The notes beneath the pieces are model-generated. The model searched no databases. It was not told the origin of the DNA and saw only the letters and a program-made list of their open reading frames with translations. Below, piece by piece: positions 52,866 through 57,652 of a stretch of DNA of 57,652 nucleotides. Origin of the DNA: Crenalkalicoccus roseus (GTDB lineage: Bacteria; Pseudomonadota; Alphaproteobacteria; Acetobacterales; Acetobacteraceae); contig NZ_SJDM01000021.1 in the NCBI RefSeq assembly GCF_004761865.1, positions 1 to 57,652 of the forward strand, given 5' to 3'. A program made the position numbers and the translations under genes. The first letter of the stretch is position 1. Each line of letters opens with the position of its first letter.

Positions 52866-53420
52866 ATGAGGATCATCGCCGGCCGCCACCGCGGCCGCCG
52901 CCTGGCCGCCCCGCCCGGCGAGGCCACCCGCCCCACCGCCGACCGCGTGCGCCAGGCGCTGTTCGACATGCTCTGGCACGCCCCCTGGGGCGGGCGCGAG
53001 GCGATCGAGGGGGCGCGGGTGCTCGACGCCTTCGCCGGTACCGGCGCGCTGGGGCTGGAGGCGCTGTCGCGCGGCGCCGCCCACGCCACCTTCCTCGAGA
53101 CCCACCGCGCCGCCCTCGCCGCGCTGCGCGCCAACATCGCCGTCTGCGGCGAGTCGGCGCGCAGCACCGTGCTCGCCGCCGACGCCACCCGCCCGCCCCC
53201 CGCTCCCGCGCCCTGCGCCCTGGTGTTCCTCGACCCGCCCTACGGAAAGGGGCTGCTCGCCCGCGCCCTGCCGGCGCTCGCCGCCGCCGGCTGGATCGCC
53301 CCGGGCGCGCTGGTCTCGGCCGAGTGCGGCGCCGGCGAGGCGGTGGCGCTGCCCGGCTTTGCTCCGCTCGCCGAGCGCGCGCATGGCGCAGCGCGGCTCG
53401 TGATCCTGCGCGCGCCGTGA
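52866..53420 (+). CDS. rsmD: 16S rRNA (guanine966-N2)-methyltransferase
   Basis: RsmD methylates G966 of 16S rRNA with SAM in the assembled small subunit. The 184-residue protein opens MRIIAGRHRGRRLAAPPGEA and TRPTADRVRQALFDML, the family N-terminal signature. It has the SAM-binding motif VLDAFAGTGALGLEALSRGA and the catalytic LVFLDPPYGKGL. The length is normal. The GTG start of the next gene overlaps its stop (GTGA). Confidence 0.96.
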   Translation: MRIIAGRHRGRRLAAPPGEATRPTADRVRQALFDMLWHAPWGGREAIEGARVLDAFAGTGALGLEALSRGAAHATFLETHRAALAALRANIAVCGESARSTVLAADATRPPPAPAPCALVFLDPPYGKGLLARALPALAAAGWIAPGALVSAECGAGEAVALPGFAPLAERAHGAARLVILRAP

Positions 53421-54568
53421 GCGGGCCGCAGGCCGCTCCCCGCCGCCTGCGCCGCCTCCTGGCGCTGCTGCCCTCCGCCGGGCTCGGCGGGGCGGAGGCG
53501 GTGACGGCCACCCTCCTCCGCGCCCTCGCCGCCGAGGGGGTGGCGCTGCACATCGCCATCGAGTCCGCGTGGCGGGAGGGCTTCGCCGCCATGCTCGGCC
53601 CCGGCCTCGCCGCCGCGGTGGCCGCCGCCCCCATCGGCTGGCGGGAGGCGGAGGCGCCGGAGCGGAACCTGGAGCGCCAGGCGCTGTTCGCCGCCGCCCG
53701 CCTGCGCGCCGCGCGCCCCGACGCCGTGCTGGTCCCGCTGCCCTGGCCGACTCATGGGCTCGGCTTCCTCGCCCCGCTTGCCGCGGCCGGCGTGCCGGCG
53801 CTCGCCATCGCCCATCTGGCACCGCGCGAGCCGGAGCCGGAGGCGGCGGCGCTGGCGCGCGCCGCCCCGCGCGGGCGCCTCGCCTGGGCCGCCGTCTCCG
53901 CCCCGGTGGCGGAGCGCCTCGCCGCCTGCCTCGGCCTGCCGCCCGGGGTGGTGCGGGTGGTGCCGAACGGCGTGGCGGCGCCGCCCCCGGCGCCCGGCGC
54001 GCGGGCGGCGGCGCGGCGGGCCAAGCGGGCGCTGCTCGGCCTGCCGGTGGAGGCGCCGCTCTTCCTCTTCGCCGGGCGGCTGGAGCCGAAGAAGGGCGCC
54101 GACCTGCTGCCCGGCCTCGCCGCGGCGCTGGCGGAACGCTGCGGCGCCACCCTTGCCGCCCTCGGCGAGGGGCCGTTGCGCCCGGCGCTGGAGCGGCAGG
54201 CCGGCGCGGCGCTCCGCCTGCCCGGCCGGGTGGCGGATGTGGGGGAGTGGCTGTTCGCCGCCGACGCGCTGCTGCTGCCCTCCCGCCTCGAGGGCTGCCC
54301 GCTCGTGTTCCTGGAGGCGGCGGCGCGGCGATGCCCGGTGGTGGCGAGCGCGGCAGCGCTGGAAGCCTTCGGCGAGGCCGCCTGGGACCTCGCCGCCATC
54401 GCCGCCGAGGGCGCGGTCTCTGCCCTGGCCGACCAGGCCGCCGCCATCCTGGCCGCGCCCGAGGCGGCGCGGCGGCGCGCGGAGGCGGCGTGGCGCCACG
54501 CCATGGCCTGGGACGAGCAGGCGATGCTCGGGCAGTATCGCAGCCTGCTGCGCGCGATTCTCGACTGA
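53417..54568 (+). CDS. Glycosyltransferase family 4
   Basis: This 383-residue GT-B enzyme has an N-terminal acceptor domain with LLALLPSAGLGGAEAVTATL. The C-terminal donor domain has LFLFAGRLEPKKGADLLPGL and the E-x7-E region LPSRLEGCPLVFLEAAARR. It has no membrane segment. The GTG at 53417 overlaps the rsmD stop, although the functions are unrelated. It is probably the first of a group of sugar-transfer genes running off the right edge. Sugar and acceptor are not predictable; surface polysaccharide or protein glycosylation are both possible. Confidence 0.88.
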   Translation: MSGPQAAPRRLRRLLALLPSAGLGGAEAVTATLLRALAAEGVALHIAIESAWREGFAAMLGPGLAAAVAAAPIGWREAEAPERNLERQALFAAARLRAARPDAVLVPLPWPTHGLGFLAPLAAAGVPALAIAHLAPREPEPEAAALARAAPRGRLAWAAVSAPVAERLAACLGLPPGVVRVVPNGVAAPPPAPGARAAARRAKRALLGLPVEAPLFLFAGRLEPKKGADLLPGLAAALAERCGATLAALGEGPLRPALERQAGAALRLPGRVADVGEWLFAADALLLPSRLEGCPLVFLEAAARRCPVVASAAALEAFGEAAWDLAAIAAEGAVSALADQAAAILAAPEAARRRAEAAWRHAMAWDEQAMLGQYRSLLRAILD

Positions 54569-54598
54569 GAGTCGCGCCCGGAGGGAAAGGGGGGCCGC

Positions 54599-57241
54599 AT
54601 GCTGCCATGGATGCCGCCGGAGGAGGGGGCTGCCCGCGCGCCCGCCCCGGCTTCCGCGCGCATGCCGCCGCCGGCCGATCCCGCCCTGGTGGAGATTGCC
54701 GTCGTCATCCCCGCCCACCGCCAGCCCGGTCTGCTGCCCGAGGCCCTCGCCTCGGTGCTCGACCAGCGGGGCGCGCCGCCCGCCGCCGCGGTGGTGGTGG
54801 ACGATGGCTGCCCCTGGCCGGAGACCGCCCGCACCGCCGCCGCCTTCGCCGCCGCGGCGCCGGGGCGGGTCTTCGCGCTGCGGCGGCGCAACGGCGGCCT
54901 CTCGGCGGCGCGCAACACCGGCATCGAATTCGCCCTTGCCGCCTTCCCGGCGCTGTCCGCCATCTACCTGCTGGACGCCGACAACCGCCTGCACCCGCCC
55001 TTCCTGGCCCGCGCCGCCGCGGCGCTGCGCGCGGCGCCGCCGGAGGTCGGCTGGATCTATCCGGATTTCGACATGTTCGGCACGCCGGCCAGCGGCTCCG
55101 GGGGCGGGGCGTGGTCGCTGCTCGCGCACCTCTCCGACAATCTCTGCGAGGCCGGCAGCCTGGTGCGGCGGGAGGTGTTCGCGGCCGGGCTGCGCTTCGA
55201 CGAGACGCTGCGGGAGGGCTTCGAGGACTGGGACTTCTGGCTGCGGGCCGCCGCGCGGGGCTTCCGCGGCCGCCACCTGCCGCATGCCGGCTTCCGCTAC
55301 CGCCGCCGCCCCGAGAGCATGCTGGCCGGGGCGGAGCGCCAGCGCGCCGTGCTGCTCGACGCCCTGCGCCGCCGCCACGCCGCCCTGTTCGCGCCGCGCC
55401 GCCTGCTGGCGCTGGAGGCGGAGGAGGCGCCGCGCTACGCCCTGTTCGAGGCCGATTCCCCCGCGCCCCGCCTGTTGCTCGATCCGGAGGGGGGGGTGGC
55501 GGAGGCGCCGGACCCGGCGGCGGCGCGGGAGGCGCTGCTGGCCGCCGAGGAGGCGCCGGGCGCCTGCTTCTTCCCCGCCATCCTCTGCTTCGCCGACCCC
55601 GCCGCGCTCGCCCTGCTCGGCGCGGCGCGGGCGACCCGCGGCCTGTTCTGGCACGCCGAGCGGGCGCTGCGCGCGGCGCCGGCCGTGGCGGTGGAGATCG
55701 CCCGCGCCGGGGGGGAGGAGCTTGCCCTCCTCGACCGGCCGGCGGGCGCGCCCCTCGCCGAGGCGCCGCTGCTCTTCGTCACCCGCCGCCTGCTCGCCGA
55801 GGCGGCGGCGGACCCGCTGCTCCACCCGCTGGAGCGGCTGGAGGACCTGCCGGGGCTGCGGCGCCTCTCGGTGACGCTGCCGGGCGGCCGGGCGGGGCCG
55901 CTGCGCTCCCCGTTGCCGTTCCGGCGGCTGCTGCAGGAGGCGGCGGCGCTGCGGGTGGCGCGCGAGGGCCGCACCGCGATCCGCGCCGGATGGCGCGAGG
56001 AGTGGCGCGCCCCGCGCGCGGCGGCGGCGGCGCGCGCCTACGCCGCCTCCGGCCTCGGCACCGTGCTGCCCTGCCGGCCGCGCCCGGGGGCGCGGAGCAT
56101 CGGCTTCGTGCTGCCCCTCTTCGCCCATGGCGGGGTGGAACGGGTGGTGCAGAACCAGGCGGCGGTGCTGGCCCGCCGCGGCTGGCGCACGCATCTCGTG
56201 GTGCTCGGCGCCGCGCAGGCCAGCCTGCCGCGCGCGGCGCGCGCGGCCTTCGAGAGCGTCACCCTGGTCGCCGGCCTCGGCGAGGCCGAGCCGGACTGGC
56301 GCCGGCCCTATTTCGGCGCCGACACCGCCGCCTTCGGGGAGAGGGCGGAGGCGGCGGACGCGCTCGGGCTGCTCGCCGGCCTCGACGCCGTGGTGAACAC
56401 CCACTGCCTCGGCGCCCACGCGCTGATGGGGCGGCTGCGGCGGCTCGGCGTGCGCACCCATGTCGCGCTGCACCTGGTGGAGCGCCAGGGCTGGGGCCAG
56501 CCGATCGGCAATCCGCACACCGCGCTCGCCTACGAGCACGCCTATGACGGCGTGCTGGTGATCTCGGAGCGGCTGCGCGACTGGTGCCTCGCCCAGGGCA
56601 TGCCGCCGGCCAAGCTGCACCTGGTCCGCAACGCCCCGGGCCATGCGACGCCGCCGGCGGCGGTGGCCGCGGCGCTCGCCGCCCGCGCGGCGCGGCGGGG
56701 GCGGTTGCGTGCCCTGTTCCTCGGCCGCCTCGACCCGCAGAAGGGGGTGGACCGGCTGGCCGCGATCATCGCCGCCACGCGCGACGTGGTGGAGTGGCGC
56801 GTGGTCGGCCGCCCGGTGCTGGGCGAGGCGGTGCCGGAACTCGGCCTCGACCCCGAGCCGCCGGTCGCCGAGCCGGCCGCGCTGGACGCGCTCTACGCCT
56901 GGGCGGATGCGGTGGTGCTGCCCTCCCGCTTCGAGGGCGTGCCGCTGGTGGTGCTGGAGGCGCAGCGCATGGGCTGCGCCGTGCTCGCCACCGATGCCGG
57001 GGCGGTGGAGGAGATCCTGGCCGACGGCGCGGACGGCATCCTGCTCCGCCAGGACCGGCCGGAGGCCGCGCTCGTCGCCGATTTCGCCGCGCGGCTTCGC
57101 GCGCTCGCCGCCGACCGCGCGCCGCTGCTGGACCTCGGCCGCCGCGCCGCCGCGCGCGCCGCCGCCCTGTCCTGGGAGGAGGCGATGCGCGGCTTCCTCG
57201 ACCACCTCGACCGCACCGTGCCGCCGGAGCCCCGCCGATGA
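54599..57241 (+). CDS. Bifunctional glycosyltransferase, GT2 plus GT4
   Basis: This 880-residue protein joins two transferases. Residues about 31-245 are a GT2 domain: AVVIPAHRQPGLLPEAL, VVVDDG at 65-70, NGGLSAARNTGIEFAL, the metal-binding DAD at 126-128 and EDWDFWLRAA at 209-218. Residues about 250-490 are an unassigned, Ala-rich middle region. Residues about 500-870 are a GT4 domain: GFVLPLFAHGGVERVVQNQA, ALFLGRLDPQKGVDRLAAI and LPSRFEGVPLVVLEAQRMG. It could add two sugars in sequence to one chain. GGAGGGAAAGGGG precedes the ATG at 54599. The next gene starts in its stop codon. Confidence 0.9.
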   Translation: MLPWMPPEEGAARAPAPASARMPPPADPALVEIAVVIPAHRQPGLLPEALASVLDQRGAPPAAAVVVDDGCPWPETARTAAAFAAAAPGRVFALRRRNGGLSAARNTGIEFALAAFPALSAIYLLDADNRLHPPFLARAAAALRAAPPEVGWIYPDFDMFGTPASGSGGGAWSLLAHLSDNLCEAGSLVRREVFAAGLRFDETLREGFEDWDFWLRAAARGFRGRHLPHAGFRYRRRPESMLAGAERQRAVLLDALRRRHAALFAPRRLLALEAEEAPRYALFEADSPAPRLLLDPEGGVAEAPDPAAAREALLAAEEAPGACFFPAILCFADPAALALLGAARATRGLFWHAERALRAAPAVAVEIARAGGEELALLDRPAGAPLAEAPLLFVTRRLLAEAAADPLLHPLERLEDLPGLRRLSVTLPGGRAGPLRSPLPFRRLLQEAAALRVAREGRTAIRAGWREEWRAPRAAAAARAYAASGLGTVLPCRPRPGARSIGFVLPLFAHGGVERVVQNQAAVLARRGWRTHLVVLGAAQASLPRAARAAFESVTLVAGLGEAEPDWRRPYFGADTAAFGERAEAADALGLLAGLDAVVNTHCLGAHALMGRLRRLGVRTHVALHLVERQGWGQPIGNPHTALAYEHAYDGVLVISERLRDWCLAQGMPPAKLHLVRNAPGHATPPAAVAAALAARAARRGRLRALFLGRLDPQKGVDRLAAIIAATRDVVEWRVVGRPVLGEAVPELGLDPEPPVAEPAALDALYAWADAVVLPSRFEGVPLVVLEAQRMGCAVLATDAGAVEEILADGADGILLRQDRPEAALVADFAARLRALAADRAPLLDLGRRAAARAAALSWEEAMRGFLDHLDRTVPPEPRR

Positions 57242-57652
57242 CCCCGACGATCCCCGCCGCCGCGCTCGCCGCCGCCGCCACCGGTGCGCCGGCGCTGCTG
57301 GTGCTGGAGGGGGTGGCCGACGCCCCCGCCCTCGCCCTGCCCGGCCTCGCGCTGTGGCGGGTGGCGGCGGCGGAGGGCGTGCTGCGGCTGCACCGCCCGG
57401 GTGAGGACCCGGTGGCCGCCGCCCTGCCGCTGCCGGCCCTCCCGGCGGGGGTGCTGGCGGTGGTGGCGCCCGGCGCGGAGCAGGCGGCGCCGCTGCTGGC
57501 GCTGTGGGAGGCGCCGCCGCCGCTGGTCACGGCCCCCGATGCCGCCGCCGCCCTGCCGGCCCTGGCGCGGCTGCTGGCGGCGGAACTCGCCGGGCGGATG
57601 GCCGAGGCGGCGGGGCTGCACCGCGCCCTGGCGGCGCTGCGCGAGGAGGCGG
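57238..57652 (+). CDS. Unidentified gene, cut by the right edge
   Basis: The ATG at 57238 overlaps the preceding stop (ATGA). The visible 138 residues are rich in Ala, Leu and Pro (PALLVLEGVADAPALALPG, GLALWRVAAAEGVLRLHRPG), with strand-like segments followed by a helical LARLLAAELAGRMAEAAGLH region that may begin a coiled coil. There is no signal peptide or membrane helix. I do not recognise it firmly; DUF6212 proteins beside glycosyltransferases in Acetobacteraceae are one possibility from memory. Coupling to the GT2-GT4 gene suggests the same glycan pathway. Confidence 0.6.
   Translation, partial: MTPTIPAAALAAAATGAPALLVLEGVADAPALALPGLALWRVAAAEGVLRLHRPGEDPVAAALPLPALPAGVLAVVAPGAEQAAPLLALWEAPPPLVTAPDAAAALPALARLLAAELAGRMAEAAGLHRALAALREEA

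Noticed and set aside
53240-57205. Very long open frame on the minus strand opposite the glycosyltransferase genes
   Set aside because: Composition is Arg/Gly/His-rich low complexity, no domain is recognisable, and the opposite strand encodes clear GT2/GT4 motifs. Such antisense frames are expected at this G+C content.

Overview
The window is very G+C-rich, with codons ending almost entirely in G or C. It reads as chromosome from an alphaproteobacterium, most likely an Acetobacteraceae (Roseomonas-like) member of the Rhodospirillales. The support is the ChvG/ChvI two-component pair near ATP-type PEP carboxykinase, the alphaproteobacterial neighbourhoods xseA/purD, argH/LptM-like lipoprotein and tadA/rluB/rsmD, lipid A/Kdo genes (a Gram-negative cell), flagellar stator genes (motile), and three Bug-type periplasmic receptors, a family greatly expanded in Acetobacteraceae. 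This is inference from gene content; no rRNA or tRNA gene was found. I see no transposase, integrase, phage gene or CRISPR array.

Layout. 0-11 kb: proC, a YbjN-family gene, a TauE-type permease, a PLP lyase/decarboxylase, a GST, thrC, an M16 peptidase and pmbA/tldE, a DUF2459 lipoprotein, a Tim44-like membrane protein and a small membrane protein. 11-16.6 kb: envelope cluster with an LpxH-like phosphoesterase, a GT4 glycosyltransferase, a DUF374 acyltransferase, waaA and lpxK. 16.6-21 kb: a tetR gene with a coupled tiny secreted peptide, M23 peptidase-xseA, divergent purD. 21-25 kb: a structured leader, mgtE and an OprB-type porin. 25-31.8 kb: a Bug receptor, a HugZ-like protein, pckA, DUF2237, DUF3237, chvI-chvG. 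32-35.8 kb: a Bug receptor with two unrelated 2-hydroxyacid dehydrogenases, then a TrmH methyltransferase. 36-40 kb: an LptM-like lipoprotein and argH, a divergent TlpA-like thioredoxin, a degenerate response regulator, a third Bug receptor. 40.2-44.9 kb: a tiny secreted peptide behind an upstream ORF, two universal stress proteins, and an operon of two DUF1538 membrane proteins, a PII-like protein and a CBS protein. 44.9-48.5 kb: oligopeptide-type ABC permeases and binding protein with no ATPase genes. 48.7-50.6 kb: motB-motA. 50.8-57.6 kb: tadA, a C26 amidohydrolase, rluB, rsmD, two glycosyltransferases and an unidentified gene cut by the right edge.

The two most interesting features are these. 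(1) The DUF1538-DUF1538-PII-CBS operon flanked by two universal stress proteins looks like a cation or ion transport system under adenine-nucleotide control. (2) A dispersed intergenic repeat family sits at the 3' ends of many genes and supplies their stop codons. Nearly every TAG stop in the window lies at such a repeat, while genes away from the repeats stop almost only with TGA.
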